A model generated the notes under the pieces. The model saw only the letters and a list, made by a program, of their open reading frames with translations, was not told where the DNA came from and searched no databases. Position numbers and translations under genes: made by a program. Shown here in pieces: positions 25,443 to 34,197 of a stretch of 64,000 nucleotides of DNA. The stretch covers positions 1 to 64,000 of the forward strand of contig JBFLXJ010000030.1 of assembly GCA_040757085.1 (NCBI GenBank), given 5' to 3'. How positions within the stretch are numbered: the stretch's first letter is position 1; each line of letters begins with the position of its first letter. This DNA is from Bacillota bacterium (GTDB lineage: Bacteria > Bacillota > Sulfobacillia > JACIYH01).

Positions 25443-27176
25443 ATGGACCTGGTCAATGTCACCATCGACGGCCAGACGCTGAGCGTACCCAAAGGGTTCA
25501 CCATCCTGGAGGCGGCCCGGCTGGCCGGCATCGACATCCCCACCCTGTGCCACCACCCCGACCAGGAGGCGAAAGCCGTCTGCCGGGTGTGCGTGGTGGA
25601 GGTGCAGGGGTCCCGCACCCTGCAGGCTGCCTGTGCCTATCCGGTGACGGAGGGCATGGTGGTTCGCACCAACACCCCCCTCGTGCGGCAGACGCGGCGT
25701 ACCGTGGTGGAACTGATGCTGGCCCGCCACCCGGCCGACTGCACCAGTTGCGTGCGCAATCTGCACTGTGAGCTGCAGGCCCTGGCCGAGCGCCTGGGTA
25801 TCCGGGAAGTCAGGTTCGGGCGCGAGGAAAAGGGTCTCCCGCTGGACGAGTCCAACCCGGCCATCGTGCGCGATCCCAACAAGTGCATCCTGTGCCGGCG
25901 GTGCGTGGAGGCGTGCCACAGTGTGCAGGGCGTGGGCATCCTGTACCCGGTGCACCGGGGGGCGGACGCCATCGTGGCTCCGGCCTTCGAGAAGCCTCTG
26001 GCGGAACTGCCCTGCGTGTACTGCGGCCAGTGCATCAACGCCTGCCCGGTGGGGGCTATCTATGAGGTGGACCACACGGAGCGGGTGTGGAAGGCCCTGC
26101 ACGACCCGAGCAAGCACGTGGTTGTGCAGACGGCTCCCGCCACCCGGGTGTCCCTGGGGGAGGAGATGGGGCTGGGTGTGGGGGCCATCGTGACCGGCAA
26201 GATGGTGGCAGCCCTGCGGCGGTTGGGGTTCGACCGCGTCTTCGACACCAACTTCACCGCCGACCTCACCATCATCGAGGAAGGACACGAGCTCATCCAT
26301 CGCCTGACCCACGGCGGCGTGCTGCCCATGATGACCTCGTGCAGCCCGGGCTGGATCAAGTTCCTGGAACACTACTACCCGGAGTTCATCCCCAACGTCT
26401 CCACGTGCAAGTCGCCGCAGCAGATGTTCGGGGCCCTGGCTAAGACGTACTACGCGGAGAAGGTGGGCCTGAAGCCAGAGGACATCTACGTGGTCTCGAT
26501 CATGCCCTGTACGGCCAAGAAGTTCGAGGCCCAGCGGCCCGAGATGGACGACTCCGGGGTACAGGACGTGGACGCTGTGCTCACCGTGCGGGAACTGGGA
26601 CGCATGATCCGCGAGGCGGGCATCGACGTGACCGCCCTGCCCGAGGAAGAATACGACGATCCCCTGGGGATCTCCACCGGTGCGGCTGCCATCTTCGGCG
26701 CCACGGGCGGGGTGATGGAGGCTGCCCTGCGCACGGCATACGAGGTGGTGACGGGCAGACAGGCGCCCAGGCTGGACTTCGAGGAAGTGCGCGGCCTGCG
26801 GGGGATCAAGGAGGCGGCCGTGGACATGGACGGCACCCGGGTGAAGGTGGCGGTGACCCACAGCCTGGGCCATGCCCGCCGCCTCCTGGAAGCGATCAAG
26901 GCGGGCCAGGCCGAGTACCACTTCATCGAGATCATGTGCTGTCCGGGTGGCTGCATCGGCGGCGGCGGCCAGCCGGTGCCCACCACAAACGAGGCGCGGC
27001 AGCGCCGCATCGACGCCATCTACCAGGTGGACCGTAACCTGCCCCTGCGCAAGTCCCACGAAAACCCGGCCATCCAGGCCCTGTACCGGGAGTTCCTGGG
27101 CGAGCCGCTGGGGGAGAAATCCCACCACCTGCTGCACACCCACTACGAGGCGCGGCCGCGTTACCAGAGGGGCTGA
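25443..27176 (+). CDS. hydA: [FeFe] hydrogenase catalytic subunit HydA, copy 2
   Basis: 577 residues, the same length as copy 1 and collinear with it along its whole length. It has the same cluster domains: CHHPDQEAKAVCRVC, HPADCTSCVRNLHC, CILCRRCVEAC, CVYCGQCINAC, then TSCSPGW, MPCTAKK and MCCPGGC. Copy 1 has MACPGGC in the last loop, so an extra Cys sits next to the cluster loop here. It works with the NuoE/NuoF pair just upstream. The start ATG 25443 is two bases after the hydB stop, with GGGAGGTG overlapping the hydB end. It is the last gene of the operon. Confidence 0.95.
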   Translation: MDLVNVTIDGQTLSVPKGFTILEAARLAGIDIPTLCHHPDQEAKAVCRVCVVEVQGSRTLQAACAYPVTEGMVVRTNTPLVRQTRRTVVELMLARHPADCTSCVRNLHCELQALAERLGIREVRFGREEKGLPLDESNPAIVRDPNKCILCRRCVEACHSVQGVGILYPVHRGADAIVAPAFEKPLAELPCVYCGQCINACPVGAIYEVDHTERVWKALHDPSKHVVVQTAPATRVSLGEEMGLGVGAIVTGKMVAALRRLGFDRVFDTNFTADLTIIEEGHELIHRLTHGGVLPMMTSCSPGWIKFLEHYYPEFIPNVSTCKSPQQMFGALAKTYYAEKVGLKPEDIYVVSIMPCTAKKFEAQRPEMDDSGVQDVDAVLTVRELGRMIREAGIDVTALPEEEYDDPLGISTGAAAIFGATGGVMEAALRTAYEVVTGRQAPRLDFEEVRGLRGIKEAAVDMDGTRVKVAVTHSLGHARRLLEAIKAGQAEYHFIEIMCCPGGCIGGGGQPVPTTNEARQRRIDAIYQVDRNLPLRKSHENPAIQALYREFLGEPLGEKSHHLLHTHYEARPRYQRG

Positions 27177-27189
27177 CGGGAGGCGGAGA

Positions 27190-27218
27190 TTGCCAGCAGC
27201 GGGACCTTGTGATACAAT
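27190..27218 (+). promoter_or_regulatory. Sigma-A promoter for the TM1266-hydE-hydG operon
   Basis: TTGCCA (27190-27195), a 17-bp spacer, TACAAT (27213-27218), with the extended TGA just before the -10. It lies 13 bp after the hydA copy 2 stop and separates the maturation genes from the hydrogenase operon. Confidence 0.8.
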
Positions 27219-27224
27219 GCACTT

Positions 27225-27360
27225 GGCGAACTGACGGGTAGGCTCATCCGGCCCGGAGGTCGCCGCAACACCAGGTGTGACAACAGCCCTGAGGGAAGGG
27301 GAGCGCCTGAACCGAGGGGGCCGGGGCGGCAGCGGCCCGGTCTTGTGAGGACGGTAACAA
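27225..27360 (+). promoter_or_regulatory. Structured 5' leader of the hydE operon, class unknown
   Basis: Between the predicted transcription start and the terminator hairpin at 27361 lies GC-rich RNA with several possible helices. GGCGA (27225-27229) can pair with TCGCC (27260-27264) or with the same motif in the terminator arm (27365-27369). GGGCCG/CGGCCC forms a stem near 27317-27337, and CTTGT/ACAAG another at about 27342-27361. This is the layout of an attenuator or riboswitch. It does not match the consensus of T-box, TPP, SAM-I, cobalamin, FMN, glycine or c-di-GMP-I RNAs as I know them. Confidence 0.5.
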
Positions 27361-27403
27361 GGGCTCGCCTTCGCTCGGGGGAGCGACGGCGAGCCCCTCT
27401 TTT
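27361..27403 (+). terminator. Intrinsic terminator in the hydE leader (attenuator)
   Basis: GGGCTCGCC (27361-27369) pairs with GGCGAGCCC (27388-27396), with an inner CGCTC/GAGCG stem and a GGGG loop, followed by CTCTTTT. It sits before the first gene of the operon and would end transcription early unless the leader refolds. Confidence 0.8.
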
Positions 27404-27458
27404 ATGGGGCGGGTCCAGGCGTACGCCGGGCTGGGGCCGGGCAGGAGGAGGGTCCCAC

Positions 27459-27782
27459 GTGGAGACGGAAGGAGCCATGCGCCGGGTGGGCGTGGTGGGG
27501 ATTATCATCACCGACCGCGGGCGGGTGGCGGCCAGGGTACAGGATATCCTCTCCCAGTTCGGGGACATGATCGTGGGCCGCATGGGCATCCCCTATCGGG
27601 AGCGGGACCTGGCGGTCATCGCCCTCATCGTGGACGGTACCACCGACCAGGTGGGGGCCCTTACTGGCAAGCTGGGACAATTACCCGGGGTGATGGTGCG
27701 CAGCGCCCTGGCCCCGCCGCTGGCGGCGGCTCCCTTGCGCAGGGAAGGTGAACAGAATGGTGGACACGCTGCAGGAAGCTGA
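27459..27782 (+). CDS. TM1266-family iron-only hydrogenase system regulator
   Basis: About 107 residues, a small ACT/NikR-C-like domain: RRVGVVGIIITDRG, then QDILSQFGDMIVGRMGIPY, and ALIVDGTTDQVGALTGKLG. This family is found next to hydE/hydG and is annotated as a putative regulator of the [FeFe] system; no DNA-binding domain is visible. The start is GTG 27459, seven bases after AGGAGGAGG; ATG 27477 is possible but lies only three bases from its GGAG. The 3' end overlaps hydE. Confidence 0.85.
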   Translation: METEGAMRRVGVVGIIITDRGRVAARVQDILSQFGDMIVGRMGIPYRERDLAVIALIVDGTTDQVGALTGKLGQLPGVMVRSALAPPLAAAPLRREGEQNGGHAAGS

Positions 27783-28905
27783 GTTGTTCTGGGAGGTTCT
27801 GGAGCGCGCCCGCAGGCGGCCGGGGGAGATCGGACGGCAGGAGGTCCTCACCCTGCTGGAGGGTTCTGTCGATCCGTCGGCCCGGGATGCCCTGTTCCGG
27901 GCGGCGGATGAGGTGCGGCGGCGTTATCTGGGCGATGAGGTACACCTGCGCGGGATCATTGAGTTCTCCAACTACTGTGTGCGCAACTGCCACTACTGCG
28001 GGCTGCGGGCCGGGAACCGTTTCGTCGAGCGCTACCGCATGACTCCGGCCCAGATAGTGACCATAGCCGAGAGGGCAGCCCGGTTGAGCCTGGGCACGGT
28101 GGTGCTGCAGTCGGGTGAGGATCCTTTTTGGGATGGGGAGAGTCTCGCCGGGGTGATCCACGAGATCAAGCGGCGCACCGGGCTGGCGGTCACCGTGTCG
28201 GTGGGCGACCGTCCCCGGGAGGATTATGCGTGCTGGCGGGAGGCGGGAGCAGACCGCTACCTGCTCAAGCACGAGACCGCCGATGCCGATCTGTTCCGCC
28301 GCCTGCGCCCAGGCACCACTCTGGCCGGGCGGCTGAAGGCGTTGCGTGACCTGCGGGAATTGGGATACCAGGTGGGTTCCGGCAACATGGTGGGGCTCCC
28401 CGGGCAGAGCCTGGCCAGCCTGGCCGACGATGTGGCCCTTTTGCAGGAACTGGACGTGGAGATGGCAGGAATCGGACCCTTCATCCCCCACCCGCAGACA
28501 CCCCTGGCCGGGGCGGCATGTGGATCGGTGGATCTTACCCTTCGCGTGCTGGCGGTGGCCAGGTTGGCCCTGCCCTGGGCCCACCTGCCCGCGACCACCG
28601 CCCTGGGGACCGCCGATCCGGAGGGTAGACAAAAGGCGCTCCGCTGCGGCGCCAACGTGATCATGCCCAACGTGGGGCCTACCGAGTACCGTCCCCTCTA
28701 TCAGATCTACCCGGGCAAGATTTGCCTGAGAGACGAAGCGGAAGGTTGTCTGGCCTGCCTGCGCCGCATGGTCCAGGGCCTGGGGCGGACCATCGGGCAG
28801 GGACCGGGCCATTCGCCCAAGCCCCGTTTTCGGCAGGAGCAAACGCCGGGCGAGATTTCGTCCGACGAAAAGGGAGAGGTGGAACCATGCGCGGCACTCA
28901 GGTAG
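27757..28905 (+). CDS. hydE: [FeFe] hydrogenase H-cluster radical SAM maturase HydE
   Basis: About 382 residues. HydE is a radical SAM enzyme that acts on the HydG-made Fe-cysteine complex to help assemble the diiron subcluster. The cluster motif CVRNCHYC gives Cys74, Cys78 and Cys81. Also seen are VVLQSGEDPFW and GNMVGLPGQSLASLADD, typical of HydE. The start is ATG 27757 (GTG 27748 is too close to GGGAAGG). It overlaps the TM1266 gene by 26 bases and hydG by 19. The basic, polar C-terminal tail after GLGRTIG is an extension of unclear role. Confidence 0.93.
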   Translation: MVDTLQEAELFWEVLERARRRPGEIGRQEVLTLLEGSVDPSARDALFRAADEVRRRYLGDEVHLRGIIEFSNYCVRNCHYCGLRAGNRFVERYRMTPAQIVTIAERAARLSLGTVVLQSGEDPFWDGESLAGVIHEIKRRTGLAVTVSVGDRPREDYACWREAGADRYLLKHETADADLFRRLRPGTTLAGRLKALRDLRELGYQVGSGNMVGLPGQSLASLADDVALLQELDVEMAGIGPFIPHPQTPLAGAACGSVDLTLRVLAVARLALPWAHLPATTALGTADPEGRQKALRCGANVIMPNVGPTEYRPLYQIYPGKICLRDEAEGCLACLRRMVQGLGRTIGQGPGHSPKPRFRQEQTPGEISSDEKGEVEPCAALR

Positions 28906-30302
28906 CCGACTTCATTCCCCACGACGTAATCGAGGACCTGCTCCGGGAGCAGGCCCACCCCGATCCCGTGCGGGTACGGGATATCCTGCAGAAAGCCCGC
29001 GAGGCCAAAGGTCTTGAGCCCGAGGAAGTCGCGGCCCTGATCCATACCTGGCACCCCGAACTGCTCGAGGAAATGTACGCGGCCGCGCACGAGGTGAAGG
29101 AGGCCATCTACGGCAAGAGACTGGTCTTCTTTGCGCCGTTGTACTTCAGCAATTACTGCGTGAACAACTGCCGCTACTGTGGTTACCGCCGGGACAACCT
29201 GTTCCCGCGCCGTCGCCTTACCCTGGAGGAGGTGGCCGAAGAGGTCCGGGTCCTGGAGCGCATGGGGCACAAGCGCCTGGCCCTGGAGGCGGGCGAGGAC
29301 CCTGTGCACTGCCCCATGGAGTACGTGGTCGACGTGATCGAGACCGTGTATGCTACCAAAGAGGGGCGGGGCGAGATCCGGCGTGTGAACGTGAATATCG
29401 CCGCCACCACGGTGGAAGAGTACCGGCTTCTCAAGCAGGCCCACATCGGCACCTACATCCTCTTCCAGGAGACGTATCACCGGCCCACCTACGAGTACAT
29501 GCATCCTTCCGGCCCCAAGAGCGACTACGATTGGCACACCACGGCCATGGACCGAGCCATGGAGGCAGGGCTGGACGACGTCGGGCTGGGAGCACTGTTC
29601 GGCCTGTACGACTGGCGCTTCGAGGTGCTCGGGCTGGTGTTCCACGCCCGCCACCTGGACGAGAAATTCGGGGTGGGATGCCACACCATCTCGGTGCCCC
29701 GGCTGCGGCCCGCCACCGGCGTGGATCTTTCGCAATTCCCCTACCTGGTATCCGACGCCGACTTCAAGAAGCTCATCGCCATCCTGCGGCTGGCCGTGCC
29801 CTACACGGGCATGATCCTGTCCACCCGGGAGCGTCCCGCTTTCCGCGACGAACTGTTCGCGGTGGGCATTTCCCAGATCAGCGCCGGCTCCCGCACCGGG
29901 GTGGGCGCCTACCGCCAGGATCACACCACCGCCAGCGAGGGCGAACTGGCTGAGGCTCCCCAGTTCCAGGTGGAGGACCTGCGCACACCCGACGAGGTGA
30001 TATACAGCCTGGCCCGATCCGGGTACATCCCCAGCTTCTGCACTGCCTGCTACCGGCGGGGCCGCACCGGCGAGCGCTTCATGCGCCTGGCCAGGACGGG
30101 GTGGATCCAGAACCTGTGCCAGCCCAACGCCCTGATGACGTTCAAAGAATACCTGGAAGACTACGCTTCCCCGCGCACCCGGGAGGCGGGGGAGGAATGC
30201 ATCCGCCAGCACGTGGCCGAGATTCCGCATCCCGCGGTGCGACGCAAGACTGAAGAGCGCCTGCGCCTGATCGAGCAGGGCCACCGCGACCTGTACTTCT
30301 GA
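28887..30302 (+). CDS. hydG: [FeFe] hydrogenase H-cluster radical SAM maturase HydG
   Basis: 471 residues. HydG (tyrosine lyase) splits tyrosine into p-cresol, CO and CN and builds Fe(CO)2CN-cysteine. The SAM cluster motif CVNNCRYC gives Cys91, Cys95 and Cys98. The C-terminal auxiliary cluster motif FCTACYRRGRTGERFM is present, which separates HydG from ThiH. SAGSRTGVGAY and LCQPNALMTFKEYL are also typical. The start ATG 28887 follows AAAAGGGAGAGG inside the end of hydE. hydF does not follow. Confidence 0.95.
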   Translation: MRGTQVADFIPHDVIEDLLREQAHPDPVRVRDILQKAREAKGLEPEEVAALIHTWHPELLEEMYAAAHEVKEAIYGKRLVFFAPLYFSNYCVNNCRYCGYRRDNLFPRRRLTLEEVAEEVRVLERMGHKRLALEAGEDPVHCPMEYVVDVIETVYATKEGRGEIRRVNVNIAATTVEEYRLLKQAHIGTYILFQETYHRPTYEYMHPSGPKSDYDWHTTAMDRAMEAGLDDVGLGALFGLYDWRFEVLGLVFHARHLDEKFGVGCHTISVPRLRPATGVDLSQFPYLVSDADFKKLIAILRLAVPYTGMILSTRERPAFRDELFAVGISQISAGSRTGVGAYRQDHTTASEGELAEAPQFQVEDLRTPDEVIYSLARSGYIPSFCTACYRRGRTGERFMRLARTGWIQNLCQPNALMTFKEYLEDYASPRTREAGEECIRQHVAEIPHPAVRRKTEERLRLIEQGHRDLYF

Positions 30303-30464
30303 CCGCGCACCGGTGCTACCCGGGATTCCCTGGGGATGTGGGAAAACCGGGCCTTTACAATGAGCTTGCGATCCCCCTGCCTGGGGGCGGGACTGAGCGA
30401 TTTAGGGCGGGGTGGTTTGACGGGGCGAGATGCTGCAGGATAGACTGGCCTTGGTGAGGGATGG

Positions 30465-31229
30465 ATGGCGGGTACGCTTTACCTGGTGGCGGGGCCCATA
30501 GGGAACCTGGAAGACATCACGCTGCGGGCGCTGCGGGTTCTGCGCGAGGTCAACCTGGTGGCGGCGGAAGACACCCGTCAGGCCGCCAAGCTGCTGGGCC
30601 ATTACGGGATTTCCAAACCCACGCTCAGTTATCACTCCCACAACTGGCGCCAGGTAGCACCGCAACTGATTGCGCGCCTGCGGCGGGGCGAGAGCGTGGC
30701 CCTGTTGTCCGACGCCGGGTTGCCCGGGATTTCCGACCCCGGGGGAGAACTGGTGGCTCTGGCCGGCAGGGAGGGCATACGGGTGACCGTCCTCCCCGGG
30801 CCCAGCGCCCTGGTGGCGGCCGCCGCGCTCTCCGGCTTCCGCCTGGAGGGGGTTTCCTTCTGGGGTTTTCCACCCCGGCGACCCGGCCGTCGGCGCCGCT
30901 TCCTGGAGGCGCTCCTCAAAGAGGGGCGTCCTTTCGTCTTCTATGAATCCCCCCACCGCATCGTTCAGACGCTGGCGGACCTGGCAGACCTGGAGCCGGG
31001 CCGGCTGGTGGCGGTGGCGAGGGAACTCACCAAGGTGTTTGAGGAAGTGCTGCGGGGGTGCGCCCAGGAGGTTGCCGTGCAGGTGGCGGCGGGGGCACCA
31101 CGGGGCGAGTATACGGTGGTGGTGTCTGCGTCCCGGCGGGTGAGGATGCCGGGGCGAGGGGACCGGAGCAGGAGCGGGACAGAGGGCCGCGAAAATACTT
31201 CGGAAGACGAGGTAGTTGAAGAGGAGTGA
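30465..31229 (+). CDS. rsmI: 16S rRNA 2'-O-ribose C1402 methyltransferase RsmI
   Basis: 254 residues, tetrapyrrole-methylase fold. It methylates C1402 of 16S rRNA using SAM. Motifs are LYLVAGPIGNLEDITLRAL, AEDTRQAAKLL, LLSDAGLPGISDPG and VLPGPSALVAAAALSG. The start ATG 30465 follows GGTGAGGG. A TACAAT at 30356-30361 may be a -10 but has no clear -35. It marks the return to the conserved backbone after the hydrogenase insertion. The C-terminus is charged and low-complexity (DRSRSGTEGRENTSEDEVVEEE). Confidence 0.92.
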   Translation: MAGTLYLVAGPIGNLEDITLRALRVLREVNLVAAEDTRQAAKLLGHYGISKPTLSYHSHNWRQVAPQLIARLRRGESVALLSDAGLPGISDPGGELVALAGREGIRVTVLPGPSALVAAAALSGFRLEGVSFWGFPPRRPGRRRRFLEALLKEGRPFVFYESPHRIVQTLADLADLEPGRLVAVARELTKVFEEVLRGCAQEVAVQVAAGAPRGEYTVVVSASRRVRMPGRGDRSRSGTEGRENTSEDEVVEEE

Positions 31230-31233
31230 TTCG

Positions 31234-32853
31234 ATGTACGACCTGCTCATCATGGACGCACGCATTGTGGACGGAACCGGGGCCCCTTACTTTTACGGTG
31301 ACCTGGGAGTCAGTGGGGATCGCATCACTGCCGTGGGGCGCCTGTCGGGGCAACTGGCCCGCCGCACGGTGGTGGCGGAAGGGCGGGTTCTGGCCCCCGG
31401 ATTCATCGACATCCATTCCCACTCGGATGCCTCCTATATGATCAACCCCCTGGGGGAAAGCAAGGTGCGCCAAGGGGTGACCCTGGAGGTCATGGGCCAG
31501 TGCGGCTGGTCTCTTGCCCCGCTGGAGGGCCCGGCCGTGGATGAAATCAAGAAGGATCTGGAGGCAGAGGACGAGGTCGAGATCAGATGGCGGACCATGG
31601 GTGAGTACCTGGCCTGCCTGGAGGAAGCCGGACCTTCGGTGAACCTGGCCGTGGTGGCGGGGCACGGGACCATCCGGGGTTCGGCCATGGGGTACGACGA
31701 CCGCCCCCCTTCTGAGGAGGAAGCCCGGCGCATGCGGCTTCTGCTGCGTCAGGCCCTGGCGGAAGGGGCGTTTGGCCTTTCCACGGGCCTGATTTATCCA
31801 CCGGGGTCCTACGCCGCGACTGAGGAAATCATCGACCTGGCCCGTGAACTGGCGCGTGCGGGCGGGGTTTACTTCACCCACATGCGCAACGAGGGGGCCT
31901 GCCTTCTGGAGGCGGTGGCGGAGGCTATCCGCATCGGCGAGGAGGCGGGGGTGCCCGTACAGATCGCCCACCACAAGGTAGGAGGAGAGAAGAACTGGGG
32001 TAAGGTGAAGGAATCCCTGCGCATGATTGAGGAAGCGCGCGCCCGGGGAGTGGATGTCACCGGTGACCAGTACCCGTACACGGCTTCCTCCACGGGGCTT
32101 GCCAGCATCGTCCCGCAGTGGGCACACGACGGCGGCTCCGAGAAGCTCCTGGAGAGGTTGCGGGACCCGGCTACGCGCCGGCGCCTGGTGGCGGAGTGTG
32201 TGGATGGCCAGGACTCCTGGAGTGGCTGGGATAAGTTGCTTATCTCCTCGGTCAAGACGGAGGCCAACAAGAAGTATGAGGGGAAGAGCCTGACCGAGGT
32301 GGCGCGAGAGCGGGGGCAGGACCCCGTCGAGGCCGCTTTCGACCTGCTTATCGAAGAAGAGCTGGCGGTCGGCATGGTCCGCTTCGGCATGAGCGAAGAG
32401 GATGTGCGCACGGTCATGCAGCATCCCTGGGTGATGGTGGGCTCGGACGGCAGCGCCCTGGCGCCGTACGGGCGACTGGGGCGGGGGAAACCCCACCCGC
32501 GCAACTACGGTACGTTCCCGCGCGTGCTGGGGCGTTACGTGCGCGAGGAAAAGGTCCTGGGCCTGGAGATGGCGGTCCGCAAGATGACGGGGTTGCCCGC
32601 ATGGCGCCTGCGCCTCTGGGACCGGGGCCTGCTCAGGCCAGGTTGCCATGCTGACGTGGTCCTGTTTGATCCCGACCGGGTGGTGGACAGGGCCACCTTC
32701 ACCGACCCCCATCAGTATCCCGACGGGATCGACCTGGTGGTGGTGAACGGCACCGTGACTGTGGAGTACGGCGAGCACACGGGGGCACGGGCCGGCCGGA
32801 TACTGAGGCGCGGGGCTGCCCACCCGGTGATACCGGGGGAAAACCGGTCATGA
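31234..32853 (+). CDS. N-acyl-D-amino-acid deacylase (D-aminoacylase family)
   Basis: About 539 residues, amidohydrolase superfamily. It would remove acyl groups from N-acyl-D-amino acids. The N-terminal metal motif GFIDIHSHSD and later MGQCGWS (the Cys ligand position of D-aminoacylases), FTHMRNEG, VQIAHHK and WVMVGSDG all fit. The start is ATG 31234 with GAAGAGGAG upstream. It overlaps the M20 gene by ATGA. Together they suggest uptake or recycling of modified D-amino acids or peptides, which is an inference. Confidence 0.85.
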   Translation: MYDLLIMDARIVDGTGAPYFYGDLGVSGDRITAVGRLSGQLARRTVVAEGRVLAPGFIDIHSHSDASYMINPLGESKVRQGVTLEVMGQCGWSLAPLEGPAVDEIKKDLEAEDEVEIRWRTMGEYLACLEEAGPSVNLAVVAGHGTIRGSAMGYDDRPPSEEEARRMRLLLRQALAEGAFGLSTGLIYPPGSYAATEEIIDLARELARAGGVYFTHMRNEGACLLEAVAEAIRIGEEAGVPVQIAHHKVGGEKNWGKVKESLRMIEEARARGVDVTGDQYPYTASSTGLASIVPQWAHDGGSEKLLERLRDPATRRRLVAECVDGQDSWSGWDKLLISSVKTEANKKYEGKSLTEVARERGQDPVEAAFDLLIEEELAVGMVRFGMSEEDVRTVMQHPWVMVGSDGSALAPYGRLGRGKPHPRNYGTFPRVLGRYVREEKVLGLEMAVRKMTGLPAWRLRLWDRGLLRPGCHADVVLFDPDRVVDRATFTDPHQYPDGIDLVVVNGTVTVEYGEHTGARAGRILRRGAAHPVIPGENRS

Positions 32854-34127
32854 GCCACGGTAAGCATGCGGGTGTGGGCACACCCCGACCGCTGGGCGAG
32901 GGGCGGGTGGAACTGGGGCGGGCGGAGAAGGGGGTCCGGGAGCGGGTGGGCGAGCGGGTAGCCGCGCTGGCCCCCCGGCTCAGAGAGGTTGCACGCTTTC
33001 TGAAGGAGCACCCGGAACTGGGGCATGAGGAGTACGAAGCCCAGCGGCTGCTGTGTTCGCACCTGGAGGAGGACGGTTTCCGGGTGGAGCGGGGGCTGGC
33101 GGGTCTCCCCACCTCCTTTCGCGCCCAGTATCCCCCGGGAGGGGGTGGTCGTCCCCGCATAGCCTTCCTGGCCGAATATGATGCCCTGCCCGAGATCGGA
33201 CACGGGTGCGGTCACAACCTCATCGCCGCCATGAGCCTGGGGGCTGCTCTGGCCCTGCGGGACGAGGTGGCTCGGGACCACGGCACCGTACTGGTGCTGG
33301 GCAGCCCTGCGGAAGAGACCACCGGGGGCAAGATCGCCATGTGCGAGGCAGGGGTGTTCGACGACCTGGATGCGGCCATGCTGGTGCACCCGGGCTGGCG
33401 CACCGCCGTGGGCGGATCCAGCCTGGCTTCTCATCCGGTGGAGATAGAGTTCTTCGGCCGGGCAGCCCACGCCGCTGCCGCCCCCGAGAAAGGGATCAAC
33501 GCCCTGGACGCCATGCTCCTTACTTTCCAAGCCGTCCATGCCCTGCGGCCGCGTCTGGACCCGGGGGTGCGCCTGCCCGGCATCATCCTGAACGGGGGAA
33601 CGGCCCCCAACGTGGTGCCCGATTACACGCGGGCTCGCTTCAGCTTGCGGGCGCCGGACGCGCGTTATCTGGAGGAAACGGTGGTGCCGGCGGTGCTGGA
33701 TTGTGCGCGCGGTGCCGCCCGGGCCACGGGTTGCCGGTTAGAGTGGCGGTTTTACGAACCCCTTTTCCTGGACATGAAGGAGAATCCGGTGCTGGCGCGC
33801 CTGTTCGCGCAGCACATGCGTGACCTGGGCTATGAGGTGGAAGAACTTCCCCCCACCGCCCGGGGAGGATCCACCGACGTGGGCAATGTATCCTACCGGG
33901 TGCCGGCCCTGCAACCTTCGGTGGCCATAGGGAATCCGCCCCCGCCCGGCCACACCCGGGAGTTCGCAGAGGCCACCCTGTCGGAAACTGCTCTGCGGGC
34001 TATGCTGGACGCGTGCACCGCCCTGGCCCTCACCGGTGCCAGGTTGCTGCACGAACCAGCCCTGGTGCAGGAAGCCTGGCAGGCATGGCACCAGGCGGTG
34101 TGCAAACAAGGTGTAGATTCCCGTTGA
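32850..34127 (+). CDS. M20-family amidohydrolase / aminoacylase
   Basis: 425 residues. It is a metal-dependent hydrolase of the AbgB / M20D type, cleaving N-acyl or peptide amides. Motifs are FLAEYDALPEIGHGCGHN, SPAEETTGGK, the dimerisation-domain segment IEFFGRAAHAAAAPEKG and GNVSYRVPALQP. It is translationally coupled to the deacylase by ATGA. The first 35 residues (GKHAGVGTPRPLGEGR) are an extension with no recognised function. Confidence 0.85.
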   Translation: MSHGKHAGVGTPRPLGEGRVELGRAEKGVRERVGERVAALAPRLREVARFLKEHPELGHEEYEAQRLLCSHLEEDGFRVERGLAGLPTSFRAQYPPGGGGRPRIAFLAEYDALPEIGHGCGHNLIAAMSLGAALALRDEVARDHGTVLVLGSPAEETTGGKIAMCEAGVFDDLDAAMLVHPGWRTAVGGSSLASHPVEIEFFGRAAHAAAAPEKGINALDAMLLTFQAVHALRPRLDPGVRLPGIILNGGTAPNVVPDYTRARFSLRAPDARYLEETVVPAVLDCARGAARATGCRLEWRFYEPLFLDMKENPVLARLFAQHMRDLGYEVEELPPTARGGSTDVGNVSYRVPALQPSVAIGNPPPPGHTREFAEATLSETALRAMLDACTALALTGARLLHEPALVQEAWQAWHQAVCKQGVDSR

Positions 34128-34197
34128 ACGGCCAGCGCGCTCGGTGCACAGTGTGCCAGTCCGATCAAACTGCCAGCACCAGTGCGATCACAAGTGA

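Noticed and set aside
25233-27143. 636-codon minus-strand open frame opposite hydA copy 2
   Set aside because: Antisense shadow of a well-supported gene; no recognisable domain. Similar shadows lie opposite hydA copy 1 and the NuoF fusion.
27225-27403. Leader read as a T-box or TPP riboswitch
   Set aside because: There is no GGTGGNACCGCG T-box sequence and no TPP-type CTGAGA/ACCTGATC pair in the right arrangement. A CCCTGAGGG hairpin is present but isolated.
30356-30361. TACAAT as a firm promoter for rsmI
   Set aside because: There is no acceptable -35 at 16-18 bp and no TG extension, so it is mentioned only as a possibility.
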